Shown here: positions 27,959-37,013 of the stretch, piece after piece | Numbering within the stretch: position 1 is the first letter of the stretch | Layout of the letters: every line of letters begins with the position of its first letter | DNA from: Bog-756 sp963703145 | GTDB taxonomy: Bacteria > Actinomycetota > Acidimicrobiia > Acidimicrobiales > RAAP-2 | Direction: 5' to 3' | DNA length: 64,000 nucleotides | Assembly (NCBI GenBank): GCA_963703145.1 | Contig: OY969793.1 | Location: 1,798,001-1,862,000, forward strand | The notes under the pieces: generated by a model | Told to the model about the DNA's origin: nothing | Seen by the model: only the letters and a program-made list of their open reading frames with translations | Database searches by the model: none | Position numbers and translations under genes: made by a program

Positions 27959-28372
27959 ATGATGGACGACATTGAAGCGATCAAGCAGCTCAAAGCCCGC
28001 TACTTCCGGACGATGGACACCAAGGACTGGTCGGGCATGCGCCGGGTTTTCACCGACGACGTCGTGGTTGACACCACCGGCTCCGGCGGCGGCGTCGTCG
28101 TCGGTGCCGACGAGTTTCTCGCCTTCCTGCGGCCGACACTGGGAGAGGCCATCACCGTCCACCACGGGCACATGCCCGAGATCGAGCTCTTGTCACCCTC
28201 GACGGCGAAGGGCATCTGGGCGCTCCAGGACACCATCGTCTGGCCCGACGGGACCCGCCTGCAGGGCTACGGGCACTACCACGAGACCTATGAGCGGGTG
28301 GCGGGCGAGTGGAGGATCAAGTCCTCGACGCTGACCCGTCTGCACATGGACTTCACCCCGCCCGAATCCTGA
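27959..28372 (+). CDS. SnoaL/NTF2-like domain protein
   Basis: 137 aa from the ATG at 27959 (ATGATG; either Met possible), behind a GGGGG. Single alpha+beta barrel with IEAIKQLKARYFRTMDTKDWSGM and VFTDDVVVDTT near the start, and GYGHYHETYERVAGEWRI near the end. The fold includes steroid isomerase-like and polyketide cyclase-like enzymes; no substrate can be assigned. 11 bp upstream of the SDR gene, same operon. Confidence 0.85.
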   Translation: MMDDIEAIKQLKARYFRTMDTKDWSGMRRVFTDDVVVDTTGSGGGVVVGADEFLAFLRPTLGEAITVHHGHMPEIELLSPSTAKGIWALQDTIVWPDGTRLQGYGHYHETYERVAGEWRIKSSTLTRLHMDFTPPES

Positions 28373-28383
28373 GGAGGACACCG

Positions 28384-29220
28384 ATGCCGGAATCGCCGCG
28401 CTGGGACAGCGGAGTCGCGGTCATCACGGGCGGGGCCTCGGGGCTCGGCCTGGCGCTGAGCCGGGAGTGCGCCTGGCGAGGGTTTGCCGTCGCCCTGCTC
28501 GATCTCGACGGGGCGCGGGCGACATCGGAGGCTGACACCATCGCCTCCGACCATGGCGTGGCCACGCTGGGGCTCGGTGTCGACGTCGGCGATGCTCAGT
28601 CGGTTGACGCGGCTGCCTCGACCGTCGCCGGCGCCCTGGGGCACGCCACCCTGGTCATCTCGAACGTCGGAATCCAGCTCTTCGGATCCACCGAGCATCT
28701 GACCGACGACGAGTGGCGCTGGGTCCTCGATGTCAATGTCATCGGTTCGGCCCGCGTCGCCCGAGCATTCCTTCCGGCCCTCCGGCAGGCGGCCCCGGGG
28801 CGGCTCGCCTTCACCACCTCGTCATCGGTACTGAGCGTTGCGAGCCACTTGGCCGCCTACCAGACCAGCAAGTTCGCGGTCTGGGGACTGGCCGAATCCC
28901 TCCGCATGGAACTCGCTGAGGACGGGGTCTCCGTGTCGGTAATCTTTCCCTCGGGCATGATCACCCGGCATCTCGAGACGAGCGAGGCGGCCCAGCCCGA
29001 ACACCTCCGCCGACCCGTCGCCGCCGCCGACGACCTCGTGGCGATGGCCGCCAGCAATCCCGCCATGACGTCGGAGGTCCGAGCTCCCGAGGACGTCGCT
29101 CAACACGTCGTTGACGCCATTCTCTCCGGCGAACGTTACGTGATCACCCATGGTGATCTCGTCGAAGCCATCGACGACCGGAGCACCGAACTCCACGACG
29201 CAGCTGCTTCTGTGCGGTAG
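28384..29220 (+). CDS. Short-chain dehydrogenase/reductase
   Basis: 278 aa. TGGASGLGLAL cofactor loop near residue 15, LDLD after strand 2 (favours NAD), YQTSK as the YxxxK catalytic pair, and SSSV supplying Ser. The usual NAG reads NVG. Start ATG at 28384 with AGGAGG at good spacing. Runs with the NTF2-like gene; the pair may work on a hydrophobic substrate. Confidence 0.9.
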   Translation: MPESPRWDSGVAVITGGASGLGLALSRECAWRGFAVALLDLDGARATSEADTIASDHGVATLGLGVDVGDAQSVDAAASTVAGALGHATLVISNVGIQLFGSTEHLTDDEWRWVLDVNVIGSARVARAFLPALRQAAPGRLAFTTSSSVLSVASHLAAYQTSKFAVWGLAESLRMELAEDGVSVSVIFPSGMITRHLETSEAAQPEHLRRPVAAADDLVAMAASNPAMTSEVRAPEDVAQHVVDAILSGERYVITHGDLVEAIDDRSTELHDAAASVR

Positions 29221-29392
29221 TCCCTAGTTCGAGGTAGTGCACCGGGCATCCGCGGTGGGTTGGATGGGCGGACCGATCGTTCCTGGCTCGGCCAGCAGCG
29301 GAGCCGACCCAATCTGAACCCATCGAGGACGTCGGCGAGGACCACGCGCTCCTCATCCTGTGAGCACCGGCCGGCACCGGCTCAGCCTCAGC

Positions 29393-29420
29393 TCAAGCCC
29401 GGTTACAACACCGCCGATAA
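29393..29420 (+). promoter_or_regulatory. Sigma-28 (FliA/WhiG)-type promoter match
   Basis: TCAAG (29393-29397), exactly 15 bp, then a perfect GCCGATAA (29413-29420). FliA/SigD/WhiG holoenzymes use this architecture. It lies in a 515-bp gap otherwise without a clear gene, 22 bp before a possible 89-aa frame. No flagellar or sigma-28 gene is in the window. Confidence 0.5.
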
Positions 29421-29441
29421 GAGGGCGTGGGGGATCGCCGA

Positions 29442-29711
29442 GTGGCGAAGAGCCGCAGGACACTGAACGATCGTCGCTCCCAGGATGAGCGTCGAATCCG
29501 CGCTGAGGACGGTGCCGTACCCGTGGACCGGACGACGCCGGTCAACCAGGCGCCATCGGAGCTGGATCTGAAGCGGAGGACCACTGGAGCCGAGGCGGCG
29601 GTGGCGGCACCCGGTGCGATCGATTCGGCCCCGGCCGCGAGCGACCACCGGTCCTCCACCAGAGACGCAGTACCTTCCGCCACAGCCGGCCCGGACTCTA
29701 TTGTCACCTAG
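29442..29711 (+). CDS. Possible small basic protein downstream of the sigma-28-type promoter
   Basis: 89 aa from GTG, preceded by GGGGGA. It begins MAKSRRTLNDRRSQDERRIR and is rich in Arg and Ala, with no recognised domain; composition toward the C-terminus is low-complexity. The rest of the 29221-29735 gap shows nothing gene-like. Its only support is the promoter match and the ribosome site. Confidence 0.3.
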   Translation: MAKSRRTLNDRRSQDERRIRAEDGAVPVDRTTPVNQAPSELDLKRRTTGAEAAVAAPGAIDSAPAASDHRSSTRDAVPSATAGPDSIVT

Positions 29712-29735
29712 GCTGACGACTGTTACCGTCGCCGC

Positions 29736-30389
29736 ATGGACTTCGGAACCATCGACTTCCAGTACGCCCAACACCTGGCGACCCGGCCACCGGAAGAGGA
29801 CGGGCCGATCTGGATGGTCAACTTCATGCGGTACAAGGAGCGGGCAGAGTACGGCGAGGGCGGCGAAGCGATCTCCGGGCGCGAGGCGGACGACCGCTAC
29901 GCTCCGGTCGAGGTGCTGGCCGCCATCGGGGCCGAGGTGGCCTATTTCGGGGACGCCATCGGACCAGACGGTGGACCCGATCCTGACTGGCACCGCATGG
30001 CGATCGTCCGCTATCCCACGCGTCGATCCTTCATCGAGATGCAGGAACGTCCCGACTTCAAAGAGAAGCGGCTGCACAAGGACGCCGGCATGGAGTTCAC
30101 CATCATCATGGGTTCCGTGCCGGCCGGACCGCCTGTCGGGCAGCCCGATACTTCGGGAGTGGTCCGCTTCATCGCCTACCCACCAGGCGCTGTCCCCCTC
30201 GGAACTGCCACCGAAGGCGCCACCTTCGATGTCGAGGGGACCATCGTCGGTGACGAGAGGCGTTGGCACCGCCTCGTGATCTCCTGGTCTGACCGCGGCG
30301 AGGACCAGCCGGAGGGCACCATGGTCGTTCGTTCCAAGCCACTGATCGACCAAGTCCGACACCTGGTGCTGGAATCGCTGGAGGGCTGA
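29736..30389 (+). CDS. Hypothetical protein, DUF1330-like N-terminus
   Basis: 217 aa. The first half resembles the DUF1330/ferredoxin-like barrel: PIWMVNFMRYKERAEY, IGAEVAYFGDAI and a final DAGMEFTIIMGS. The second half is less familiar (RFIAYPPGAVP, VVRSKPLIDQVRHL). ATG at 29736, weak ribosome site. Function unknown; soluble, no signal peptide. Followed 14 bp later by a lipoprotein gene. Confidence 0.7.
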   Translation: MDFGTIDFQYAQHLATRPPEEDGPIWMVNFMRYKERAEYGEGGEAISGREADDRYAPVEVLAAIGAEVAYFGDAIGPDGGPDPDWHRMAIVRYPTRRSFIEMQERPDFKEKRLHKDAGMEFTIIMGSVPAGPPVGQPDTSGVVRFIAYPPGAVPLGTATEGATFDVEGTIVGDERRWHRLVISWSDRGEDQPEGTMVVRSKPLIDQVRHLVLESLEG

Positions 30390-30403
30390 GCGGCCGTCGC
30401 ACG

Positions 30404-31147
30404 ATGACCAATCCGCACTCATCACGCCGGTCACTGCAGGGGCTCTGCGTGCTGGTGACCCTGGGTCTCGCCCTGGCGGTGGCGGCGTGCGGAGCGTCGA
30501 CCACATCTCCGACCACTACCTCCAGCACCTCAGTGCGTAAAGACGTTGCCGGACTCTTCGGTCGCCGGTACTGCGAACTCATCCTGGTCCAAGCCCACAC
30601 GGTGCCCTTGACCGCAGAGGTCTGGAACACGTACCCGCTCAACAACTGTCCCGAGAGCACCTGGCTGGCCATCGACCCGGCCAAGGTCGCCAAACAGCGA
30701 GGCGCCGTTGCCGTCCTGCGGAACGGGCCTCGGTTTTGGGCAGTCGACGGAATCACCAAGTACTCCTCTGCGCCTCTCCGGACGGTCGACCTCGGTGGGC
30801 TGGGGATGCATCCCGACGCGGTCCTCGCACTCGGGACGCTCGATCCCACGCCCTATGTGACCCACGCCGTGGAACGCAACACCGTGTTCAGCTACCGGTC
30901 CGGTCGCCGAATCTACGAGCTCCATGCCGCGGACGGCTCCACCTTTGTGATGCAGAGCTGGAGCGAGCAGATTGACCCGACCCTCACCGAGCGGGACCTG
31001 GCCGGCCTCGCGTCCAGGCTCTCACTCCCTGCTGGGTGGACGTACCGTTGGCGGGTCCTGGCTGCGCCACTGCGGGTCGTCAGCACCGCGACTCCCGCCT
31101 TGGTCCTCCAGGACAACCTGGGCAACTCCTACTCCAAGGAATCGTAG
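30404..31147 (+). CDS. Putative secreted lipoprotein
   Basis: 247 aa. Signal peptide SLQGLCVLVTLGLALAVAAC with lipobox VAAC at about residues 26-29, then a Thr/Ser linker. The mature part has paired Cys (RRYCELILV and PLNNCPEST), a likely disulfide, and conserved-looking FWAVDGITKYS and VMQSWSEQIDP. No family recognised. Possibly co-transcribed with the gene before it. Confidence 0.75.
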   Translation: MTNPHSSRRSLQGLCVLVTLGLALAVAACGASTTSPTTTSSTSVRKDVAGLFGRRYCELILVQAHTVPLTAEVWNTYPLNNCPESTWLAIDPAKVAKQRGAVAVLRNGPRFWAVDGITKYSSAPLRTVDLGGLGMHPDAVLALGTLDPTPYVTHAVERNTVFSYRSGRRIYELHAADGSTFVMQSWSEQIDPTLTERDLAGLASRLSLPAGWTYRWRVLAAPLRVVSTATPALVLQDNLGNSYSKES

Positions 31148-31260
31148 GCACCGCCCCGGCGCAGAGGTATGACCTGACCGCCTAAGTTGGTGCGTGCCAT
31201 CCCTGCCAGCGGACGAGGACCAGCAGCGGTGTCGCCACGGGTGTGGCGGGCCGGGCGAGC

Positions 31261-31449
31261 ATGCGAACGATCGGAGTGCCCATGGGTCATTCAGGCGATG
31301 GGACGTCACTCGGCGAATGGGAGCTCGACGAGGCGCTGGAGGAGTCGTTTCCCGCCAGCGACCCCTTGGCCACCTGGTCCGGCGCCGACCGCGCACCGCA
31401 CGCCCGGGCCACCGACGACGGGCAGGGGCCCGACCCCACAAGGTCCTGA
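31261..31449 (+). CDS. Small protein with the DEALEESFPASDP motif
   Basis: 62 aa from the ATG at 31261 (ATG at 31282 also possible; neither has a strong ribosome site). The core LDEALEESFPASDP is a strongly conserved motif of short bacterial proteins of unknown function, often acid- or stress-linked. The remainder is polar and probably disordered. Confidence 0.65.
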   Translation: MRTIGVPMGHSGDGTSLGEWELDEALEESFPASDPLATWSGADRAPHARATDDGQGPDPTRS

Positions 31450-31482
31450 AGCGGACGATCTCCACTGCGCCAGGCTCCCGGG

Positions 31483-31848
31483 TCAGGCGATCAGGTCCTG
31501 GCGCTCCAGCTGGCTGCGAGCCTCCTTGGCATAACGAGCCGCCAGCTGGCGGGAGAATCCGAACAGACGGCCCAGCTCACCGATCGAGGTTCCCTCATCC
31601 AGTGCGGCCGAGATGATGACCAGCCGCATGTGATGACGTGCCGTCTCCAGGGACTTCAGCGCGTCGTTCATCGACTGCCTGGTTTCGGCAGGACAGATGG
31701 CGGCCACCGCCGTGACCGTGTCCATGCCCTGGGGCGACGCCCGAAGGGCACGGCGGATCACCCCTTCGGCGACCTTGGTGGATCGGCGTAGGCCCTCCAT
31801 GGCCTCGAGCAACTGCTCGAAGGCCCTTCTCGGCTCGTTCTTTGACAT
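31483..31848 (-). CDS. Small helix-turn-helix protein
   Basis: 121 aa from the ATG at 31848 with GGAG eight bases upstream. Helical N-terminal part (RAFEQLLEAMEGLRRSTK) and a C-terminal HTH (TSIGELGRLFGFSRQLAARYAKEA). Probably a DNA-binding regulator; target unknown. The 430-bp stretch 31850-32284 that follows shows no gene I can support. Confidence 0.65.
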   Translation of the reverse strand: MSKNEPRRAFEQLLEAMEGLRRSTKVAEGVIRRALRASPQGMDTVTAVAAICPAETRQSMNDALKSLETARHHMRLVIISAALDEGTSIGELGRLFGFSRQLAARYAKEARSQLERQDLIA

Positions 31849-32284
31849 GGCTGAACTCCGGGCTCTTGCCGCATGGGGTGTCGGGTTCACCATCAGGGTC
31901 GCCCGAGGCAGAGGGTCCGAACCAGCTCGCCGGGGACCAGGGCGGTGGGAGGGGACTCGAGTCCACTGATGGACGATCGGTCCTTTGACGAGGCGCTATC
32001 CCGCTCGGCTGGGAGCGCAGCGGCATCCTCGCTCCTGTTGTCGATCGGGTGACCACCCTCGGCTGACACCGAGTGCAGCTCGTCGATGGGAGTCGCCGGA
32101 CCGCCAGCCGTCCCTCCAGGACGCATGGCCCGACCCACACGGAGGTGGTACCCACGCCCGGCCTGTTCGACAAGGCCCGAGGGCCATCGTCGTCTCCGAC
32201 ACGTTGGGCTGTACTCCTTGCGACCCTATACCTGTTGCGGGTCCGGCGCACTCCCCCGCCCGCGGGCTCTCCCTGCGACCAGGG

Positions 32285-32482
32285 TCACCGCCGAGTGGGG
32301 GTCCGGCCTTCGACACCTAGGCGATCGTGCAGCGCACACCGGTCGGCACCGTTGTAGATCGACAGTCGCACCTGGCAGTCGGGATGGGTGCACACACGGT
32401 CCCGCTCGTGCACGGTCGGGCTGCTTCCACCGGTGAATCGCTCGCCACCGATATGACCGTCCTGGTTCGCGTGTAGTTCCAT
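32285..32482 (-). CDS. Small Cys/His zinc-binding protein
   Basis: 65 aa from an ATG at 32482 (GTG at 32491 possible). The core is VCTHPDCQVRLSIYNGADRCALHD: two Cys, Cys and His spaced as a compact zinc knuckle. The CxHPxCxxRLSxYN...C..H pattern is known from small actinobacterial proteins of unknown role. Divergent from nothing obvious; its neighbours are unrelated. Confidence 0.7.
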   Translation of the reverse strand: MELHANQDGHIGGERFTGGSSPTVHERDRVCTHPDCQVRLSIYNGADRCALHDRLGVEGRTPTRR

Positions 32483-32589
32483 CGCCGCCACCCTCTGCTC
32501 GGATAGGACCTCGCCTACCCGATCGCCGGCCGTCCAAACCCGCCGACGTCAGAAGCGTCCTCGTCGGGGGTGACGCCCGATGGCGTGGA

Positions 32590-33543
32590 TCAGCGGGGCG
32601 TGATCCCCCAGGAGCCCGTCCACCGCGCATGCGGGCCCAGGATGGTCAGATCGGTCCCCGAGCGCAGGGCATCGGGGGGGCAGCTCATCGGCTCGATGGC
32701 CACAGCCTGGCGTCGCTCGGCAGGATCGAGGGTGTCTCCGGTGTACACCATCAGGTAGCCGAACCGCTCGTCCGCCCAGACACTCGCCCCCCGGCCGCCA
32801 TCGGGATGATCGAGGTCGACCCGAACCCGACCGTTGCTGTCGCGGCGAAGGTCGGTGTAGGCCGTGTCCAGCCGGGTGACGCCGATGAGTCGGCCCACGG
32901 TGAAGTCGAACTCGGACCCCGACACCGGTGCACTCGCCACCGGCCGCCCCCGATCGTCGGCGATCAAGCGTTGGGCCGCCGGCACGGTGAGGCGCACCTG
33001 ATCCACCGTGGTCGTACCCACCGTCAGGTAGGGATGGAACCCGATCCCGAAGGGAAGGTCGCCGGTCCCGAGGTTGTCGGCGTCGGTCACCACGGTGAGA
33101 CCGTCCCGGCCCAACCGGTACTCGATGGTCAGGCGCAGGCTGAACGGATAGGCCGGCGAGGGATACAAGGAGCAGGCCAGGCTGACCCGGTTCTGGGCTC
33201 GTCCCACCATCCGCCAGGGCATCCACCGCACCAGCCCGTGGATAGCGTTGTTCCAGGCCAGTTCATTGATGGGGGCCTGGGCGTCGACCCCTTCGAAGCT
33301 GTAGTGACCGTCACCCAGCCGGTTGGGCCACGGTGCGAGCACCTGGCCTCGGCCGCCGTGGCTCCACTGGTCCGGTCCGAACCCATCGATGACCGGCCGG
33401 TCCTCGATGGTGAAGGACCGCAGGGTGGCCCCGACCTCGGTGATGACGGCACGCTGGTGTCCGTGGCCGATGACCCACTGATCGCCGGTCGTCGCCGTGG
33501 TCTCCGACGGTCGCTGGTCTTCGGCAGGTGGTCGAGGGGTCAT
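32590..33543 (-). CDS. Aldose 1-epimerase family protein
   Basis: 317 aa from the ATG at 33543. Galactose mutarotase fold: first catalytic region NNAIHGLVR near residue 92, second GIGFHPYL near 177 with the His acid, and the Glu base in AIEPMSCPP near 280. Interconverts alpha and beta anomers of sugars. Divergent from surE with 163 bp between starts. The far-upstream in-frame extension overlaps that region and is rejected. Confidence 0.9.
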   Translation of the reverse strand: MTPRPPAEDQRPSETTATTGDQWVIGHGHQRAVITEVGATLRSFTIEDRPVIDGFGPDQWSHGGRGQVLAPWPNRLGDGHYSFEGVDAQAPINELAWNNAIHGLVRWMPWRMVGRAQNRVSLACSLYPSPAYPFSLRLTIEYRLGRDGLTVVTDADNLGTGDLPFGIGFHPYLTVGTTTVDQVRLTVPAAQRLIADDRGRPVASAPVSGSEFDFTVGRLIGVTRLDTAYTDLRRDSNGRVRVDLDHPDGGRGASVWADERFGYLMVYTGDTLDPAERRQAVAIEPMSCPPDALRSGTDLTILGPHARWTGSWGITPR

Positions 33544-33706
33544 GATCGAATGGTCCGGGTTGCCGGGCGGTGCGCAGGGAGCCGCCGACGTCGCCCGGTA
33601 TGGTAGGCGATGAGGGCCTGACGGCCCGACGAGCCGGCGCAGGGCCCTCACCGCACCCCGCTCCTCCTGCTGCCGGGCGCTTTCGCCTCCGATCGGAACC
33701 CCTTCC

Positions 33707-34588
33707 ATGCGCATTCTCATCACCAACGACGACGGCGTGTTCGCTCCTGGGATCGCGGCCTTGGCCCGGGGCCTCCACGCCAGGTGGGGAGGTCGCCACG
33801 AGCTGACGGTGGTGGCCCCCCTCGTCGACCACAGCGGGGCGGGCGCCGCCGTTGGGGCCGTCTACGAACGGGAGTCGATCCCCTACGAGGCGGTCCAGAT
33901 CCCCGGGCTGGCCGATGTGTCCACCTATGGCATCGACGGTCCCCCGGCGCTGGCGGTGATCCTGGCCTGCATCGGGGGATTCGGCCCGCAGCCCGAGCTG
34001 GTGGTGTCGGGCATCAACCACGGGACCAATGCCGGCCGGTCGGTGCTCCACTCGGGGACGGTGGGAGCCACACTCACCGCGGCCCAGTTCGGCCTCTCGG
34101 GCCTGGCCGTGAGCATCGCCTGGGGCAACGACCCGGTCCCCTGGGAGACGCCGGTGTCGTTGGCGGCGTCCTTGGTCCCCGTGGTGGCAGGGTGCCCGGC
34201 GAGGACGGTGCTCAATCTCAATACTCCGGCCGTCCCCCTGGCGGAGCTACGAGGGCTGCGCCATGGCACACTCGGCACCGCGGGGCTGATCCGGGCCGTC
34301 CGCCCCGAGCAAACGATGGAACCCGTGGCCGGGAACCCGATCGACGCCACATCGGGGTCGATTGTTCTGACCCTTCGGGGCATGGCCACCGAAGGGCCCG
34401 ACCAGCGGGCCGAGCAGGCCGAGATCGAGGCCGGCACCGACGCCGCCATCCTGGCCGACGGCTGGGCGTCCCTGACGCCGTTGCACGGTGTGCGCGAGGA
34501 CGTGTCGGACGCAGGCCGAGCAGCACTGGCCGCTGCGTTGGCCGACTACGGCCACGCCACCTCGAAGGCCACCTCACCAGCAGACTGA
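33707..34588 (+). CDS. surE: 5'-nucleotidase SurE
   Basis: 293 aa. Divalent-metal nucleotidase acting on nucleoside monophosphates, stress/stationary-phase associated. MRILITNDDG at the start gives the metal-binding Asp8-Asp9, DHSGAG holds the Ser ligand and SGINHGTNAG the Asn ligand. The family's usual length is about 250, and the extra residues are at the C-terminus. Start ATG at 33707. Confidence 0.93.
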   Translation: MRILITNDDGVFAPGIAALARGLHARWGGRHELTVVAPLVDHSGAGAAVGAVYERESIPYEAVQIPGLADVSTYGIDGPPALAVILACIGGFGPQPELVVSGINHGTNAGRSVLHSGTVGATLTAAQFGLSGLAVSIAWGNDPVPWETPVSLAASLVPVVAGCPARTVLNLNTPAVPLAELRGLRHGTLGTAGLIRAVRPEQTMEPVAGNPIDATSGSIVLTLRGMATEGPDQRAEQAEIEAGTDAAILADGWASLTPLHGVREDVSDAGRAALAAALADYGHATSKATSPAD

Positions 34589-34644
34589 CTCCGGTCGACA
34601 GCCGCGGCCTGCCGCGATCCGGGGTGCGGCCGGGCCAGGCACTA

Positions 34645-34670
34645 TCACTCTAAGTGAGTCTATAATCACT
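34645..34670 (+). promoter_or_regulatory. Promoter with overlapping TCACT half-sites upstream of the Rpf-like gene
   Basis: An AT-rich island with -10 TATAAT (34661-34666). Overlapping it are TCACT (34645-34649), AGTGA (34653-34657) and TCACT (34666-34670). The first two make a perfect inverted repeat, and the two direct copies are 21 bp apart (two helical turns). Downstream of the -10, a GTG at 34675 could start a leaderless 62-aa frame. Nothing else gene-like is seen between 34589 and 35033. Confidence 0.5.
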
Positions 34671-35033
34671 AATTGTGTTCATCGGATTGCCCGGGCGGGC
34701 GGCCCGCTCCTACAGTGACCCAACTCGCGGCGGCCGTGGGGCACCACCGGTGGATCGCTGTTCGCGGCCCAGTCGGGTGGTGGGACCGGCCAGCGCACGG
34801 ACCCTTCCCATGGCCACTCATCCCGCACCGACCCAGCGCACGCCCGGAGCCGCCACTCGCTGACGTGACCAGGGTTTCCCCGTCAGCACCTCGTACGGAC
34901 CTCGTTCAAAGTCCAGAGCGCACTGCCCTTTCCGGCACCGACTCGCGAGACGAATGCGCCCCGACGGCCGCCCGCATTCCGAGCCCACCCTCGAAGCCCT
35001 CCGGGCCTTCACGACGTTGAGGAAGCGCACGCC

Positions 35034-35651
35034 ATGCGCCAGCACCGCACCGCCCTGCTGTCACTCGTCGCCCTCGCGGCCGCCGCGGCCATCGCCTCTT
35101 CCGGCGTGACCACAGCGGCGGCCGGCCGGCCGGACACACACGCCACCATGCCGGTGGGTGAGACCGCGGCCCGGGTCGGCAGCCAGGTGGTCCTCGGCAC
35201 CTTGGCCGTTCCGGCCTCGACGCACGCAGACAGCCCGGGCGCTCCACCGGGGGGCGTGACCGTCGCCCTGTCCTCCCTGGTGCTTCCGGTGGTCCCCGCG
35301 CCCCGCGTCACCCAGTTGCCGGTGATCGCACCGACCACGACCACGACCGTCCCGGTTCAGCCGCCGGTGCCCACCGTGACCGCTCCGGCCACCCCCGCTG
35401 CTCCAGGGTCGCCGGCCGGGGGCGTGTGGGCCGAGCTCCGTCAGTGCGAATCGGGCGGCAACTATGCCACCGACACCGGGAACGGCTACTACGGCGCCTA
35501 CCAGTTCTCGGCGGCCACCTGGCACGGACTGGGCTACCCGGGGCTTCCCAACGAGGCCAGCCCCGCCGTCCAGGACCAGGCCGCAGCCCAGCTCCAGGCC
35601 CGAAGCGGCTGGGGCCAGTGGCCGGCGTGCTCGCGCAAGCTCGGGCTGTAG
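35034..35651 (+). CDS. Resuscitation-promoting-factor (Rpf) domain muralytic protein
   Basis: 205 aa. Signal peptide (residues about 6-30), a Pro/Thr-rich linker to residue 125, then a C-terminal Rpf transglycosylase domain: VWAELRQCESGGNYATDTGN with catalytic Glu139, GYYGAYQFSAATWHGLG and WPACSRKLGL. The three domain Cys fit the structural disulfide. Rpf proteins cleave peptidoglycan and help dormant actinobacteria regrow. No LysM or DUF348 domain. Long 445-bp leader with its own promoter candidate. Confidence 0.9.
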   Translation: MRQHRTALLSLVALAAAAAIASSGVTTAAAGRPDTHATMPVGETAARVGSQVVLGTLAVPASTHADSPGAPPGGVTVALSSLVLPVVPAPRVTQLPVIAPTTTTTVPVQPPVPTVTAPATPAAPGSPAGGVWAELRQCESGGNYATDTGNGYYGAYQFSAATWHGLGYPGLPNEASPAVQDQAAAQLQARSGWGQWPACSRKLGL

Positions 35652-35680
35652 GACCCGACACCCGTCAGGGGACGGTCTGG

Positions 35681-36931
35681 TCAGTCCCCCTCGAAGCGCT
35701 CGTCGAGCCAGTCGAAGGTGACCTGGGCGGCCAGACGGATGTTGTCGGACTGGCAGTGGGTCGAGGCACCGTCCTCGGGCCGGAACACCACCGGGGTCAC
35801 CGGTCCGGCGACACCAGCAACGAAGGCGTCGAACTGGGCTCTGGGCTCGACCCCTTCCCGCTCGCCGATCATGGCCAGTGACGGGCAGCCGATCGATGCC
35901 ACCAACCCGTCCAGCCGGTAGGCGGCAATGGCATCCCTCCAGGCATGGAACGAGGGCACCCCGAACCGAGAGCAGATGGCCGCGATCCCCCACTGCATCT
36001 GCCGCGGCATCAGGTCCTCGGGCACGCCGATGACATCCTCGGGCCTGACGTCCCCCTTCATCCGGAACACCTCGCTGCCCACCCAGGCCTCCATGTAGCG
36101 GCTCATGTCGAGCACCGGCGGATCGGCCACCAGCGCCCCCAGCCGATGGTCAGTGGCGGCGGCCCGTGCCACGAAGTAGGAGCCGAAGCTCTGCCCGGCG
36201 ATGGCCAGGCGACCCGGGTCCACGTCGGTTCGCTGCACCAGGTGGTCGATCACCGCGCTGATGGGAACCTCGTAGTCGGGCCGGAACGTCATGGACGGGT
36301 CTCGCCGCATGGTCCCGGGCTGGCCCGGTCCGTCGAACACGAACACGTTCCACCCCCGTTCGGCACCGGGTGCACCCAGGTGGAAGTAGAGCTCCTCGGC
36401 GCTGGAGTCGAATCCCCCCACCCCAATGAGCGTGGGCAGCCGCTCGGCCGGACCGTCGCCCCCCGCCGGTCGGATCAGGTAGCCGGGCAGGGCACCCCCC
36501 TCGAAGGGAATGTCGAGGAGCTCGATGGGTGGATCGAACAGTCCGGCGGCCTCGGTGAAGCAGGACTGGCTGCGTTCCCCCATGCGGAGCGACCGGCCAC
36601 TGACACCGTCGGCGTAGTACTCGGCGGTTCGGTAGTAGGTCGAGGCTCGCAACAGGTGGTCACGGCCGCTAATCCGACGTCCCCGGGCCAGGCAGGCCCG
36701 GCCCCGCACCTCCACACGGTCGGCGAGGCGGTCGAAGGCGGCGGCCCAACTCTCGGGACTCCCATCGGCGATCTCCGCCACGACGGCCAGACATTCGCCC
36801 ACGGTCGAGCCGCCGTAGTCCGCCACACCGAGGGCGCGGATCAGCTGGTAGTTGAACTCGTCGTCCCGGAAGCCCTCCACGCGGATGGCACTGCGGACGA
36901 TGTCGGAGTCTTCGAAGGACACGGCACCCAT
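35681..36931 (-). CDS. Alpha/beta hydrolase (DUF1100-like, 2,6-dihydroxypseudooxynicotine-hydrolase-like)
   Basis: 416 aa from the ATG at 36931; a longer in-frame extension is not homologous. Helical N-terminal cap (RGRRISGRDHLLRASTYYR), then an alpha/beta core with nucleophile elbow GQSFGSYF, VFDGPGQPG as oxyanion region, acid in GEREG and His in STHCQSD. Family members hydrolyse C-C or ester bonds; substrate unknown. Divergent from the carbon-nitrogen hydrolase gene, 82 bp apart. Confidence 0.85.
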   Translation of the reverse strand: MGAVSFEDSDIVRSAIRVEGFRDDEFNYQLIRALGVADYGGSTVGECLAVVAEIADGSPESWAAAFDRLADRVEVRGRACLARGRRISGRDHLLRASTYYRTAEYYADGVSGRSLRMGERSQSCFTEAAGLFDPPIELLDIPFEGGALPGYLIRPAGGDGPAERLPTLIGVGGFDSSAEELYFHLGAPGAERGWNVFVFDGPGQPGTMRRDPSMTFRPDYEVPISAVIDHLVQRTDVDPGRLAIAGQSFGSYFVARAAATDHRLGALVADPPVLDMSRYMEAWVGSEVFRMKGDVRPEDVIGVPEDLMPRQMQWGIAAICSRFGVPSFHAWRDAIAAYRLDGLVASIGCPSLAMIGEREGVEPRAQFDAFVAGVAGPVTPVVFRPEDGASTHCQSDNIRLAAQVTFDWLDERFEGD

Positions 36932-37013
36932 TTCTGCGAGGCCTTGTCGCACCGGACCGGCGGACCAGGACCTGTCGTGGTCATTGTGCCCGATGCGGGG
37001 CCTACCCTGTGTC

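Noticed and set aside
34675..35033. c-di-AMP (ydaO) riboswitch before the Rpf-like gene
   Set aside because: Expected by analogy with other actinobacteria, but I could not match its conserved core; a covariance search would decide.
36336..36350. AAC-AC-GTT resembling a KstR box
   Set aside because: Outer T/A positions fail and it lies inside a coding region.
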